Positions 26,164 through 35,090 of a stretch of 64,000 nucleotides of DNA are shown one piece after another. The notes under the pieces are model-generated. The model had not been told where the DNA came from. It made no database searches and saw only the letters and a program-made list of their open reading frames with translations. Both the position numbers and the translations under genes were made by a program. The first letter of the stretch is position 1; every line of letters starts with the position of its first letter. Source of the stretch: Sphingobacterium sp. HMA12. Its GTDB lineage: Bacteria > Bacteroidota > Bacteroidia > Sphingobacteriales > Sphingobacteriaceae. The stretch covers positions 2,287,765 to 2,351,764 of the forward strand of contig NZ_BEYR01000001.1 in assembly GCF_002933815.1 (NCBI RefSeq), in the 5' to 3' direction.

Positions 26164-27057
26164 ATGAAAAAAATTAAATCAATCTTTCTTATTGCATTAT
26201 GTTTATTTGGCTATCGAAGTTATAGTCAGGAAGCCCTTCCAGACACCAGTAAAATGTGGACCATCAAAGGTGAAAACACTTTTCTAATTAACCAAAGTTC
26301 ATTTTCCAATTGGGCTGCGGGGGGTGTCAATTCATTCTCTGGAAACCTTACCCTAAATTATGATTTCAATTATAAAAAAGACAAGTGGTCCTGGGACAAC
26401 AAGGTGTTAGCAGCATACGGTTTAACTTTTCAAAAAGAATCTGACTGGCGTAAAAATGATGACAGATTGGTATTGAACAGTTTATTGGGCCATCAAGCCT
26501 CGCAATATTGGTTATATACTTTTTTCTTGAATTTTAATACGCAGTTTGCCGATGGATTTGATTATACCCAAACACCGAAGGAACGTATTTCGCGATTCCT
26601 GGCTCCGGCATACTTAAGCTTTGGACCGGGTTTTGCCTACAAAAAATCCGATAACCTGAGATTCAATCTATCTCCAGCAGCGTTAAGATTCGTTTTTGTT
26701 AATGATACGCTACTATCAACACGATATGGTCTGGATCCGGGTAAAAAAGTAAGAACCGAATTTGGAGCCTCCTTTGATGCGTATTACAAAGTAAACTTAA
26801 TGGAGAATGTTTCCTTTGAAAATATTCTAAAACTCTATTCAAATTATTTGGACAAGCCGCAGAATGTTGACATAGACTACACCGCAAATCTATTCATGAA
26901 GGTCAATAAGTTTATCACCGTAAATGCTGGCGTGCAAATGATCTATGACGACAACACCGCCATTCCGATTATTAAAGAAGGAAAAGAAGTTGGAAAAAGA
27001 AACTCCGCATTACAGATTAGACAAATTGTCGGAGCTGGAGTAACCTATAAATTTTAG
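26164..27057 (+). CDS. DUF3078 domain outer-membrane-type protein
   Basis: 297 residues with a signal peptide (about 1-21, ending SYSQ). The mature part begins WTIKGENTFLINQSSFSNWAAGG, the DUF3078 signature, and continues as regular amphipathic beta strands ending in a terminal aromatic (GAGVTYKF), as expected of an outer-membrane barrel. The family is widespread in Bacteroidota without known function. It is monocistronic and ends at the hairpin at 27118-27144. Confidence 0.88.
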   Translation: MKKIKSIFLIALCLFGYRSYSQEALPDTSKMWTIKGENTFLINQSSFSNWAAGGVNSFSGNLTLNYDFNYKKDKWSWDNKVLAAYGLTFQKESDWRKNDDRLVLNSLLGHQASQYWLYTFFLNFNTQFADGFDYTQTPKERISRFLAPAYLSFGPGFAYKKSDNLRFNLSPAALRFVFVNDTLLSTRYGLDPGKKVRTEFGASFDAYYKVNLMENVSFENILKLYSNYLDKPQNVDIDYTANLFMKVNKFITVNAGVQMIYDDNTAIPIIKEGKEVGKRNSALQIRQIVGAGVTYKF

Positions 27058-27117
27058 TCACGACAATCAATTGTTCGTCAAAAACCAAGACAAAAATATA
27101 TTGAATGGAACTCAAAA

Positions 27118-27144
27118 AAAGCCGAAATATACTATTTCGGCTTT
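27118..27144. terminator. Bidirectional terminator between DUF3078 gene and dnaB
   Basis: Arms 27118-27129 and 27133-27144 (AAAGCCGAAATA, TATTTCGGCTTT) are exact with a 3-nt loop, A-rich before and T-rich after, between converging genes. Confidence 0.88.
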
Positions 27145-27176
27145 CTCATTTATGGATACTTGTGTAAAATTACATA

Positions 27177-28790
27177 CTAAAAAGGCGCATCGTCAGGCAT
27201 ATCATTCATACGGGAAGGCATGGTAATACCACCACTAAAACCTGCTCCACCAAAGTCATCGCCAAAATTTGGAGACGGATTCAACGCAGATGCAGAGAAT
27301 GTGGCCGGCGCATCGCCAAAACCGTCACCTCCACCCATTCCGGAAAATTCGTCTTCAAGATCGACAAATTTAACAAATTTACCGACGAAACGAAGCGGCA
27401 CGATCCCTGTTTCACCATTACGGTGCTTCGCAATAATAACTTCACCCACACCTGCCGTCGGACGACCTTCCTCATCTTCTGTCAAACCATAATATTCTGG
27501 TCTGTATAGGAAAAGTACCATATCGGCATCCTGCTCAATAGACCCCGACTCACGCAAATCGGATAACATTGGCCGCTTACTATTTCCGGGTCTGGACTCC
27601 ACCGCACGACTCAATTGTGACAAGGCCAAAACTGGAATATTCAACTCTTTTGCGACAGATTTCAAAGCACGGGAAATACTACCGATTTCTTGCTCCCGGT
27701 TTCCTCCGCCTTTACCTTCTGCTTTACCGTGCATCAATTGCAAATAATCGACAATCACCATCTGAATATCATATTGAGCTTTTAGACGACGGCATTTTGC
27801 CCTAAATTCAAATACATTCAGCGCAGGTGTATCATCAATGATGATCGGAGCGTCTGTCAGTCGCCCGATACGAGAGTGCAATTGCTGCCATTCGTGATCA
27901 GCCAGGTTACCTTTTTTTAGTTTTTCCTGTTCAATTTCAGTTTCCCCAGCGATCAGACGATTAACCAACTGAACAGACGACATCTCCAGCGAGAATACCG
28001 CTACAGCTTTACCGTGTTCTACCGCCGCATTGCGTGCGACAGACAATACAAATGCCGTTTTTCCCATCGCCGGACGTGCAGCGATAATCACCAGATCCGA
28101 AGGCTGCCAGCCAGAAGTCATACGATCGAGCGCCGTTAGCCCTGATGGCACACCGGTCAGACCGTCCGTGCGATCACGTAACATCTCAAGATTCGAGATC
28201 GCTTCACGCATAATATCGTCCATCTTGCGGGAATCTCTTCTCAAGTTATTTTGTGCAATATCAAACAAGCTCTTTTCGGCATGGTCCAAGAGGTCGAAAA
28301 TATCGGAGGTCTCGTCGTAAGAGCTATTGATAATTTCAGTCGAAACTTTGATCAGTTCCCTTTGAATATATTTTTGAGAAATAATCCGTGCATGGTATTC
28401 AATATTAGCCGCAGAAACGACTCGGTCGGTCAATTGCGTAATATAATAAGCTCCGCCTACCATTTCCAGCGCACCCATTCTACGTAACTCGGATGTCACC
28501 GTCAAAATATCAATCGGTGATGTCTTTTGGAATAAACCAAATATCGCTTCAAAAATCTTCTGATGCGATTCTTTATAGAAAGACTCAGGTTTTAAAATAT
28601 CAATAATCTCGCTTAGTGCATTTTTTTCAAGCATTAATGCGCCCAAAACAGCTTCTTCAAGATCTACCGCCTGTGGTGGTAGCTTACCTAAGCCGCTTAC
28701 CATGTTGTTTAATTTGGTACGGCGCTCACCATAATTACCTCTTTTGTTATTATCCGTATTATTCGCCTCAAAATTGCTCTCGTTCATCAT
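27177..28790 (-). CDS. dnaB: Replicative DNA helicase
   Basis: 537 residues. DnaB unwinds DNA as a hexamer at the replication fork. The N-terminal primase-interacting domain starts near PPQAVDLEEAVLGALMLEK. The RecA-like domain has Walker A ARPAMGKTAF, the Walker B-like IVDYLQLM, the LSQLSRAVE arginine region, LRESGSIEQDADMVLFLYRPEYY and IIAKHRNGETG. The tail is a low-complexity Gly/Phe/Asp-rich stretch (about 490-537), as in many Bacteroidota DnaB. No intein. Its promoter side carries a TACATTTG -7 element (28843-28850, minus strand) and DnaA-box-like sites further up. Confidence 0.97.
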   Translation of the reverse strand: MMNESNFEANNTDNNKRGNYGERRTKLNNMVSGLGKLPPQAVDLEEAVLGALMLEKNALSEIIDILKPESFYKESHQKIFEAIFGLFQKTSPIDILTVTSELRRMGALEMVGGAYYITQLTDRVVSAANIEYHARIISQKYIQRELIKVSTEIINSSYDETSDIFDLLDHAEKSLFDIAQNNLRRDSRKMDDIMREAISNLEMLRDRTDGLTGVPSGLTALDRMTSGWQPSDLVIIAARPAMGKTAFVLSVARNAAVEHGKAVAVFSLEMSSVQLVNRLIAGETEIEQEKLKKGNLADHEWQQLHSRIGRLTDAPIIIDDTPALNVFEFRAKCRRLKAQYDIQMVIVDYLQLMHGKAEGKGGGNREQEIGSISRALKSVAKELNIPVLALSQLSRAVESRPGNSKRPMLSDLRESGSIEQDADMVLFLYRPEYYGLTEDEEGRPTAGVGEVIIAKHRNGETGIVPLRFVGKFVKFVDLEDEFSGMGGGDGFGDAPATFSASALNPSPNFGDDFGGAGFSGGITMPSRMNDMPDDAPF

Positions 28791-28967
28791 GATATTATAT
28801 CAGAAATATAGCTTCCCAACTCTTAAATTTAAGATGGGATAACAAATGTATAAAAAATAAAATTCACCACGATGATGAATTACAAACAGCAGAATTAGTT
28901 GTTCAGCCATCAACTGTCAAAACGCTTTGAAGGACACAGTTTTACCAGCTCACTTATTAACATAACC

Positions 28968-29051
28968 TGTGGAAAACATGTTGAAAATAAAAAACAACCA
29001 CTTAAAATCAATACATTAAAAAGTGTTGATAACTTAAGTCGATGTGAATAA
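28968..29051 (+). promoter_or_regulatory. Cluster of three DnaA-box-like nonamers
   Basis: TGTGGAAAA (28968-28976), TGTTGATAA (29024-29032) and TGTGAATAA (29043-29051) all lie in the same direction. The third is the exact complement of TTATTCACA, within the TTATNCACA consensus. The first fits the looser TTWTNCACA and the second has one mismatch. Confidence 0.45.
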
Positions 29052-29192
29052 CCAAAATTCCAGAAATTCAAAATGGCAACATTTATTTTCCATTAAAGAC
29101 TGCCTTAACATCTCCTTGATCAGACAGGAAAAATCTCAGCTTTAAATCGAAAAACAAATCCCATTTTAAGCATTAAAAATATACTTATATTG

Positions 29193-29200
29193 TATATTTG
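29193..29200 (+). promoter_or_regulatory. -7 promoter element for menG
   Basis: TATATTTG fits TAnnTTTG and ends four bases before the menG ATG, implying a leaderless or nearly leaderless mRNA. No clear -33 element at the usual spacing. Confidence 0.5.
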
Positions 29201-29204
29201 TAAA

Positions 29205-29945
29205 ATGACGCACGATTCTTCAACATTAAAGCCCTATAAAGACGCCAATGATGGCAAGAAAAAACAGGTCGCGGATATGTTCAACAATATTTCCCATTCC
29301 TACGATTTCTTAAACCACTTCATGTCTTTAGGGATTGATATTATATGGCGCAAGAAAGCCATCAATTCCCTAAAATCCATCAAACCTCAATTAATGCTGG
29401 ATGTGGCCACCGGAACAGGCGATTTTGCATTGGAGTCGATTAAAATATTGAATCCAAAAAAAATCATTGGGGTTGATATCTCGCAGGGTATGCTTGATGT
29501 TGCTAAAAAGAAAATCGCAAACAAAGGGTTGGAAAATCAATTTGAAGTACAATTAGGCGATTCGGAGAGGCTTCAATTTGATGACAATACTTTTGACGCC
29601 GTGACTGTAGCATTTGGTGTACGTAATTTTGAGAACTTAGAAAAGGGACTGTCTGATATCTACCGAGTATTAAAACCCGGCGGTAAAGCCGTTATTTTGG
29701 AGTTTTCAAATCCTAAAAAATTTCCAATAAAACAGCTCTATAATTTTTACTTCAAATATGTAACACCGACTATTGGAAAATTCTTTTCAAAAGATGCCAG
29801 TGCTTACGAATATTTACCCGAATCTGTTGCTCAGTTTCCCGATGGACAGAAATTTGTTGCTATAAATAAAAAGGCTGGCTTTGACCAAACGATTGTAAAG
29901 CCCCAAACGTTTGGTATCTGTACGATTTATATCGCTACAAAATAA
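29205..29945 (+). CDS. menG: Demethylmenaquinone methyltransferase (UbiE/MenG)
   Basis: 246 residues from the ATG at 29205; an in-frame TTG 15 bases upstream lies before the -7 element and cannot be used from it. It methylates demethylmenaquinone with SAM in the last step of menaquinone synthesis. Motif I is LDVATGTGDFALE, preceded by the family pattern MFNNISHSYDFLNHFMSLGID. VTVAFGVRNFENLEKGL and RVLKPGGKAVILEFS are the other UbiE hallmarks. Bacteroidota respire with menaquinone, so the MenG role is preferred to UbiE. Confidence 0.95.
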   Translation: MTHDSSTLKPYKDANDGKKKQVADMFNNISHSYDFLNHFMSLGIDIIWRKKAINSLKSIKPQLMLDVATGTGDFALESIKILNPKKIIGVDISQGMLDVAKKKIANKGLENQFEVQLGDSERLQFDDNTFDAVTVAFGVRNFENLEKGLSDIYRVLKPGGKAVILEFSNPKKFPIKQLYNFYFKYVTPTIGKFFSKDASAYEYLPESVAQFPDGQKFVAINKKAGFDQTIVKPQTFGICTIYIATK

Positions 29946-30027
29946 GCCACTAAACGATTCCACGACTACATTTTAGCATGAAAAGAGGGTCAATATCGAG
30001 TTTTAATATTTCAACTAGTTAACATAT

Positions 30028-30789
30028 ATGACAAAGACAGTTTTCATCACAGGAGCAAGTTCAGGTATCGGTCAGGCCTGTGCTGAAGTATTGGCGAAGG
30101 CAGGCTACAATCTTTTACTTTGTGCCCGCAGACTGAATCGTCTGGATGAATTGAAGGAAAAACTGAGTTCAACCTATCCCCATATTAAAATTCATACCTT
30201 TGAATTAGACGTCAGAGATTCGGAGCAGGTCCAGAATCAAATAGATGGTTTGCCGCATGAATGGAAAAAAATCCATGTGTTGATTAATAATGCTGGACTT
30301 AGTCAGGGGCTGGATCCTATTCAGGATGGGGATATAGGTGACTGGGACAGAATGATCGATACCAACATCAAGGGCTTGCTTTATGTGAGCAAAGCAGTTA
30401 TCCCACTCATGGATACTGAAAATGGGGCACATATTGTCAATTTAGGATCTATAGCCGGAAAAGAGGTTTATCCGAATGGTAATGTGTACTGTGCGACAAA
30501 ACATGCCGTCGACGCATTAACAAAAGCAATGCGTATCGACCTGCTTTCCAAAGGTATAAAAGTTAGTTCCATTGATCCCGGAATGGTCGAAACAGAGTTC
30601 TCCGAAGTTCGTTTTCACGGCGACAAGGAACGGGCAAAAAACGTCTATGCAGGCGTACAACCCCTAACCGGAACCGACATTGCTGAAACAATACTTTTTG
30701 TCATTACCAGACCAGCGCACGTGAATATCAACGATCTATTAATAATGCCCACGGCTCAGGCTACGGGCACGATTGTCAATCGAAAATAA
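30028..30789 (+). CDS. SDR-family oxidoreductase (YdfG-like)
   Basis: 253 residues. A classical short-chain dehydrogenase with TGASSGIGQACAEVLA (NADP-type glycine motif), LINNAGLSQG, the catalytic serine in IVNLGSIAGKEVYPNGN and YCATKHA (Tyr and Lys). It is closest in pattern to YdfG-like NADP-dependent 3-hydroxy-acid/serine dehydrogenases, but the substrate is not provable. The next gene's ATG follows 10 bases after this stop, making them a pair. Confidence 0.88.
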   Translation: MTKTVFITGASSGIGQACAEVLAKAGYNLLLCARRLNRLDELKEKLSSTYPHIKIHTFELDVRDSEQVQNQIDGLPHEWKKIHVLINNAGLSQGLDPIQDGDIGDWDRMIDTNIKGLLYVSKAVIPLMDTENGAHIVNLGSIAGKEVYPNGNVYCATKHAVDALTKAMRIDLLSKGIKVSSIDPGMVETEFSEVRFHGDKERAKNVYAGVQPLTGTDIAETILFVITRPAHVNINDLLIMPTAQATGTIVNRK

Positions 30790-30799
30790 TTTAAACATC

Positions 30800-31249
30800 A
30801 TGTCATTAGAAACACAAATAAATCAAGACATTAAAGCGGCAATGATTGCAAAAGACACAGCAACATTGCGTGGATTACGTGCCATAAAAGCGGCGATTCT
30901 TCTTGCTAAAACTGAAAAAGGCCATGCAGAAGAGCTGAATCAGGAAGCTGAAATCAAAGTTTTACAAAAACTAGTAAAACAACGCCGTGAATCTGCCGAA
31001 ATCTATAAGAATCAAAATCGTGAAGATCTTTACCAAATTGAGGTAGAAGAGGAAAAAGTAATCGAAGCTTACCTTCCTAAACAAATGAGCAGAGAGGAAG
31101 TAGAATCTGTTATTAAAGCAATTATCGCAGAGACCGGGGCTTCATCCATTAAGGAAATGGGAAAAGTAATGGGTGCTGCCAATCAAAAATTAGCCGGACA
31201 AGCCGACGGAAAAACAATCTCTGAGGTGGTAAAAAGTCTATTGGCATAA
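30800..31249 (+). CDS. GatB/YqeY domain protein
   Basis: 149 residues from the ATG at 30800, preferred over an in-frame ATG at 30773 that overlaps the SDR gene. The family begins SLETQINQDIKAAMIAKD and shows LRGLRAIKAAILLAKTEK, KQRRESAEIYK, EVIEAYLPKQMS and GKVMGAANQKLAGQADGK. YqeY is the stand-alone helical tail domain related to the GatB subunit of tRNA amidotransferase, thought to bind tRNA, but without an assigned reaction. It is translated with the upstream SDR gene. Confidence 0.92.
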   Translation: MSLETQINQDIKAAMIAKDTATLRGLRAIKAAILLAKTEKGHAEELNQEAEIKVLQKLVKQRRESAEIYKNQNREDLYQIEVEEEKVIEAYLPKQMSREEVESVIKAIIAETGASSIKEMGKVMGAANQKLAGQADGKTISEVVKSLLA

Positions 31250-31339
31250 TCATCCTATTAAAATAACATCAATCGAGTTACCAACCAATCGCTCCTGCTT
31301 AGGGTCGGTAACTCGATTTGTCTCTCTTGATTAACCATC

Positions 31340-31795
31340 ATGGAATATAATTGGAAACTTAAGAATTTTGACGAGCTGACGAACCGGGAACTGTACCGCC
31401 TTCTAAAATTGCGTACGGAGGTTTTTGTACTGGAACAAGAATGTCTATATCCTGAACTGGATGATAAAGATTATGTCTGCCTACATCTTTGGGCGGAAAA
31501 GGATGGAGAAATTGTCGCATATACCCGTTTGGTTCCAGCTGGAATTTCATACCCACAAGCTTCGATAGGCCGTGTAATTGTTGTGAAGGAGGCACGAGGA
31601 ACAGGCCTAAGTCAGTTGCTGATGCATAAATCTATCGCGGCTACTTTAGAAGCGTTCGGACCGCAGGAGATTCAAATCGGCGCCCAATTTCACTTAAAGT
31701 CATTCTATGAGAAATTTGGGTTTGAACAAAATTCTGAACCTTATCCTGACTATGGGATTCTCCACATAGACATGACTAAATCAGTTCTTAAATAA
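31340..31795 (+). CDS. ElaA-like GNAT acetyltransferase
   Basis: 151 residues of the ElaA type: WKLKNFDELTNRELYRLLKLRTEVFVLEQ and CLYPELDDKDYVCLHLWA at the start, then the acetyl-CoA strand IGRVIVVKEARGTGLSQLLM near residue 75-95, and FYEKFGFEQNSEPYPDYGILHIDM at the end. Substrate unknown in all members. It runs into the DUF423 gene with a nine-base gap and may share its promoter. Confidence 0.9.
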   Translation: MEYNWKLKNFDELTNRELYRLLKLRTEVFVLEQECLYPELDDKDYVCLHLWAEKDGEIVAYTRLVPAGISYPQASIGRVIVVKEARGTGLSQLLMHKSIAATLEAFGPQEIQIGAQFHLKSFYEKFGFEQNSEPYPDYGILHIDMTKSVLK

Positions 31796-31804
31796 ATTAT
31801 ATTT

Positions 31805-32179
31805 ATGAATAACATTGTAATCATTACCGCCGCATTATTGGGCGCTTTGGCCATTATATTAGGTGCATTTGGAGCCCATGCATTCAAAAAAATTCTATCA
31901 GCTGAAAAGCTGGATTCGTTCGAGGTAGGCGTTCGATATCAAATGTATGCAGCCATCACGCTATTGGTTCTTGGGCTAAACCTATCCTTTGATTATCAGT
32001 CCGAACGGGTAGCTTGTTACCTAATTATCGCAGGCACATTCTTGTTTTCAGGAAGTATTTATTTTCTTTCCTTTGCGGAGTATTGGAAAAAAAATCTAAA
32101 GTTTCTTGGCCCTATCACTCCTTTAGGGGGATTACTCATGATAATGGGCTGGATTGCAATTATGATTCGTTTTTTATAA
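31805..32179 (+). CDS. DUF423 (YgdD-like) membrane protein
   Basis: 124 residues with four hydrophobic helices: IITAALLGALAIILGAFGAHAFK at the front, YQMYAAITLLVLGL, an ACYLIIAGTFLFSGSIYFLSF segment and TPLGGLLMIMGWIAI at the end. This is the DUF423/YgdD pattern, a small inner-membrane protein of unknown role. It follows the elaA-like gene closely and is followed by 91 bases before the chloride-channel gene. Confidence 0.92.
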   Translation: MNNIVIITAALLGALAIILGAFGAHAFKKILSAEKLDSFEVGVRYQMYAAITLLVLGLNLSFDYQSERVACYLIIAGTFLFSGSIYFLSFAEYWKKNLKFLGPITPLGGLLMIMGWIAIMIRFL

Positions 32180-32270
32180 CTTTGTATGATCTGATGGCAA
32201 TGATGTCTGCCTTGAACCGCCTTAATAAGCTGATGACGTCTACTTTTAGTATAAAAACAACAAATTTTAT

Positions 32271-33530
32271 ATGAGTAGATTTATGGCTATTAAAACTTCA
32301 AATCAAACAACGCAAAACAAGTTTTATTTTCTTTTCAAATGGCTGATTACCTGTTGTACTGTTGGCTTTAGCGTTGGGTCAATCTGCGCATTCTTTCTTT
32401 TTTCGCTGAATTGGGTCACCACATATAGAGAAAACAATTTCTGGATCATCTACGGATTACCTCTTGCGGGGCTGATCATTGCTTTATCCTATCAGCGTTG
32501 GGGTAATCCTTCCAGTAAAGGGAACAACCTCCTGATTGAAGAATACCTTTATCCACAGCGTCGAATACCGCTCGTCATGGCACCACTTGTCCTATTCGGA
32601 ACTTTGCTCACCCATCTGTTTGGGGGATCAGCCGGACGTGAGGGAACGGCGGTCCAGATTGGCGGTGCAATATCCGACCAGCTGAACCGTTGGTTTAATT
32701 TCGACAAAACCGAACGTCGTATCTTGATATCTATCGGTATTACAGCAGGTTTTGCCGCCGTCTTTGGCACCCCACTTGCGGGTACTATCTTTGGTCTTGA
32801 GGTTCTGCTCATTGGCAAAAAAAGATATTTTGGGCTACTCCCCTGCATGCTCACAGCCTATATCGCAAACCTTAGTTGCCAGTTGTGGAATATTCCACAT
32901 ACACATTATCCTATACATGATAGTATACCCGCATTATCTTTAAGCAACATCGGCCTTAGCCTGATTGCCGGAATTTTATTCGGCGCGGCAGCCTGGTTGT
33001 TTACCTTGACGGGAGAATTCTTCAGTGCCCAATTTAAAAAGATCAAATTCCCTCTGCTCAGACCGGTGATCGGTGGTATCATCATTGTAATTACGGTGGT
33101 ACTGCTAAAAAGCACAAAATATATAGGCCTGGGTATTCCAATGATCCAGGAGGCTTTTAACAATCCTTCGGATTATTATGATTTCCTCATCAAATTGGTA
33201 TTAACCACATTTACGCTTTCTGCCGGTTTTAAAGGCGGGGAAGTGACCCCATTGTTTTTTATTGGGGCTACGCTTGGGAGTGCGCTGAGCACCATTATCC
33301 CACTCCCTTTGGGTCTACTGGCCGCCATGGGCTTTGTTGCCGTATTCTCCGGCGCCACAAACACGCCACTTGCTTGTATCATTATGGGCTATGAGCTTTT
33401 TGGTTTTCAACCTGTTGTTTTTATAGCAATTGCTTGCATAGCCGCATTTATATTTTCTGGAAAAAAAGGAATTTATGTCGCTCAAAAAGGGGGAATTAAA
33501 GAAAAATTGTATCGACGATTGAATTTGTAA
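32271..33530 (+). CDS. ClC-family chloride channel/transporter
   Basis: 419 residues with 10 or more hydrophobic helices. ClC motifs seen: GREGT with the gating glutamate E124 (usual GREGP), GTPLAGTIFGLEV, AGFKGGEVTPLFFIGA (the GxFxP loop) and GATNTPLACIIMGYELFG. The first ion-selectivity motif GSGIP is not recognisable; SSKGNN occupies roughly that place, so anion selectivity may differ from the textbook enzyme. ATGs at 32271 and 32283 are both possible starts. Whether it is a channel or a chloride/proton or fluoride exchanger cannot be told from the sequence. Confidence 0.88.
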   Translation: MSRFMAIKTSNQTTQNKFYFLFKWLITCCTVGFSVGSICAFFLFSLNWVTTYRENNFWIIYGLPLAGLIIALSYQRWGNPSSKGNNLLIEEYLYPQRRIPLVMAPLVLFGTLLTHLFGGSAGREGTAVQIGGAISDQLNRWFNFDKTERRILISIGITAGFAAVFGTPLAGTIFGLEVLLIGKKRYFGLLPCMLTAYIANLSCQLWNIPHTHYPIHDSIPALSLSNIGLSLIAGILFGAAAWLFTLTGEFFSAQFKKIKFPLLRPVIGGIIIVITVVLLKSTKYIGLGIPMIQEAFNNPSDYYDFLIKLVLTTFTLSAGFKGGEVTPLFFIGATLGSALSTIIPLPLGLLAAMGFVAVFSGATNTPLACIIMGYELFGFQPVVFIAIACIAAFIFSGKKGIYVAQKGGIKEKLYRRLNL

Positions 33531-33543
33531 CTCAGATCATAAA

Positions 33544-33578
33544 AAAAGCATAAAATCATGGACTGATTTTATGCTTTT
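33544..33578. terminator. Bidirectional terminator between ClC gene and mgtE
   Basis: Arms 33544-33558 and 33564-33578 (AAAAGCATAAAATCA, TGATTTTATGCTTTT) are exact over 15 bp around a 5-nt loop, between converging genes. Confidence 0.9.
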
Positions 33579-33602
33579 CATCGCTATTTTTTTCAAACAG
33601 GC

Positions 33603-34919
33603 TTACAATAATTTGCCCTGCAAGAAGAATGCTGCAACGGTAAAATAGATAATCAAGCCGGAGACATCAACCAAAGTGGCCACAAAAGGTGCCGATGCCG
33701 TGGCTGGGTCCAAACCAAATCGACGTAGAATAAATGGAATAAATGAACCCGACAAAGTTCCCCATAACACGATAAACACCAAAGATACCGCCACAGTAAG
33801 ACCGATTGCAATCCAATAAGGGCCATAGTCATATAGACCAAGAAAATGCCAGGCCAATATCCTAAGGAAGCCAATAGTACCTAATATACCGCCTAAAATC
33901 AATCCCGAAGAAACTTCTCTTTTCATTACATACCACCAGTCTTTGAGTTTCAATTCACCCAAGGCCATCGCACGAATAATAAGTGATGCAGCCTGCGAAC
34001 CCGAATTTCCACCACTGGAAATAATCAGGGGAACAAATAGTGCCAATACAACCGCCTTTTCCAGTTCCCCTTCAAAGAAACCCATGGCAGAAGCGGTAAG
34101 CATCTCACTGAAAAACAATATAATAAGCCATCCGGCCCGCTTTTGTACCAATTGAAGTAATGGTGTCTTGGTATAAGCCAGATCCAACTCTTCCATCCCT
34201 CCAAATCGTTGAATATCTTCTGTGTCACGGTCTTCGATCCGATCCAACACATCATCAAATGTCACAATACCAACCAATACACCCGCCTCGGTAACGATAG
34301 GCAAGGCACTTCGGTCGTATTTTTGAAAGATTTCGAAAGCCTCCTCCATCGGAGTCGAAGCTTTAATTGCTGCAAAATTATAGTCAATTAGATCCGAAAT
34401 CTTTGTGGAACCATCAGACAATAATAATTGACCGATCTTCAAATCATCAATCAAGACATTCTTTTCATCAACGACATAAATGAAATTGAGTGTCTCAGCC
34501 TTTCTGCCGAAGACTTTAATGTGCCGAAAAACATCATCCACTGTATAATAGGGACGTACCTGTACATACATGGGTGTCATTAATCGGGCGATACTATCCT
34601 CTTTATATCCGATCAACTCCAGCGCCATCTGTTTTTCACGCTCGTTCAAAAGATTGATTAAATATTTGATCAGATCATCCGGTAGCTCAGAAAGCAACTC
34701 GTTTCGCGTATCCGGCTTTAGATTATTCAGCAATTCGGACAATTCCTGCTCGGTCATTGATTTAATCAACGTGTATTGGACATCTACTTCCAAAAATGAA
34801 AAGATTTCCAATCTATCCTCTAGCGGATAGCCCATAAAATATTGATGTTGCTCACCTTTAGTTAGACGCGATATTTCTTCCGCAATATCGGCTGGGTGCA
34901 ATGCTGAATTTTGTTCCAT
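33603..34919 (-). CDS. mgtE: Magnesium transporter MgtE
   Basis: 438 residues in MgtE order. The N-terminal helical sensor (about 1-130) contains HPADIAEEISRL and MALELIGYKEDSIARLMTP. Two CBS domains span about 135-255 (VRPYYTVDDVF, and AAIKASTPMEEAFEIFQKYDRSALPIV). A five-helix pore domain follows, with KRAGWLIILFFSEMLTA, GGNSGSQAASLIIRAMALGEL, GFLRILA and the closing LIIYFTVAAFF. It is a magnesium-gated divalent-cation channel in the inner membrane, feedback-closed by its cytosolic domains. Confidence 0.96.
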   Translation of the reverse strand: MEQNSALHPADIAEEISRLTKGEQHQYFMGYPLEDRLEIFSFLEVDVQYTLIKSMTEQELSELLNNLKPDTRNELLSELPDDLIKYLINLLNEREKQMALELIGYKEDSIARLMTPMYVQVRPYYTVDDVFRHIKVFGRKAETLNFIYVVDEKNVLIDDLKIGQLLLSDGSTKISDLIDYNFAAIKASTPMEEAFEIFQKYDRSALPIVTEAGVLVGIVTFDDVLDRIEDRDTEDIQRFGGMEELDLAYTKTPLLQLVQKRAGWLIILFFSEMLTASAMGFFEGELEKAVVLALFVPLIISSGGNSGSQAASLIIRAMALGELKLKDWWYVMKREVSSGLILGGILGTIGFLRILAWHFLGLYDYGPYWIAIGLTVAVSLVFIVLWGTLSGSFIPFILRRFGLDPATASAPFVATLVDVSGLIIYFTVAAFFLQGKLL

Positions 34920-34946
34920 TGGAAGAAAATTTTAATGGATTTAGCG

Positions 34947-34976
34947 CAAAAGTAGCTTATTTTGTATGATATTCAA
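34947..34976 (-). promoter_or_regulatory. Promoter of mgtE
   Basis: On the minus strand TTG (34974-34976), a 19-base spacer and TACTTTTG (34947-34954) match the Bacteroidota -33/-7 pattern. The -7 element lies 28 bases before the mgtE ATG. Confidence 0.65.
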
Positions 34977-35090
34977 TCATCTACAAAAGTATTTTTTAAG
35001 GAAGAAAGACTCTGCCATGTATAAAAAGAGACTGCTGACCGCTTTTACTTTATGATTAAGATACAAAAAGAGTGCAGATTTTACAAAATC

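Larger units (their letters stand above)
28791..29204. other. AT-rich dnaB-menG intergenic region with DnaA-box-like sites
   Basis: About 410 bases between divergent genes with no coding frame. It holds the dnaB -7 element (28843-28850), three DnaA-box-like nonamers within 84 bases (28968-29051) and A/T-rich runs between them, then the menG -7 element (29193-29200). Confidence 0.6.

Noticed and set aside
28968..29051. Firm call of the chromosomal origin
   Set aside because: Three short nonamers in AT-rich DNA are not enough without skew or depth data, and dnaA is not in the window. Kept only as a finding.
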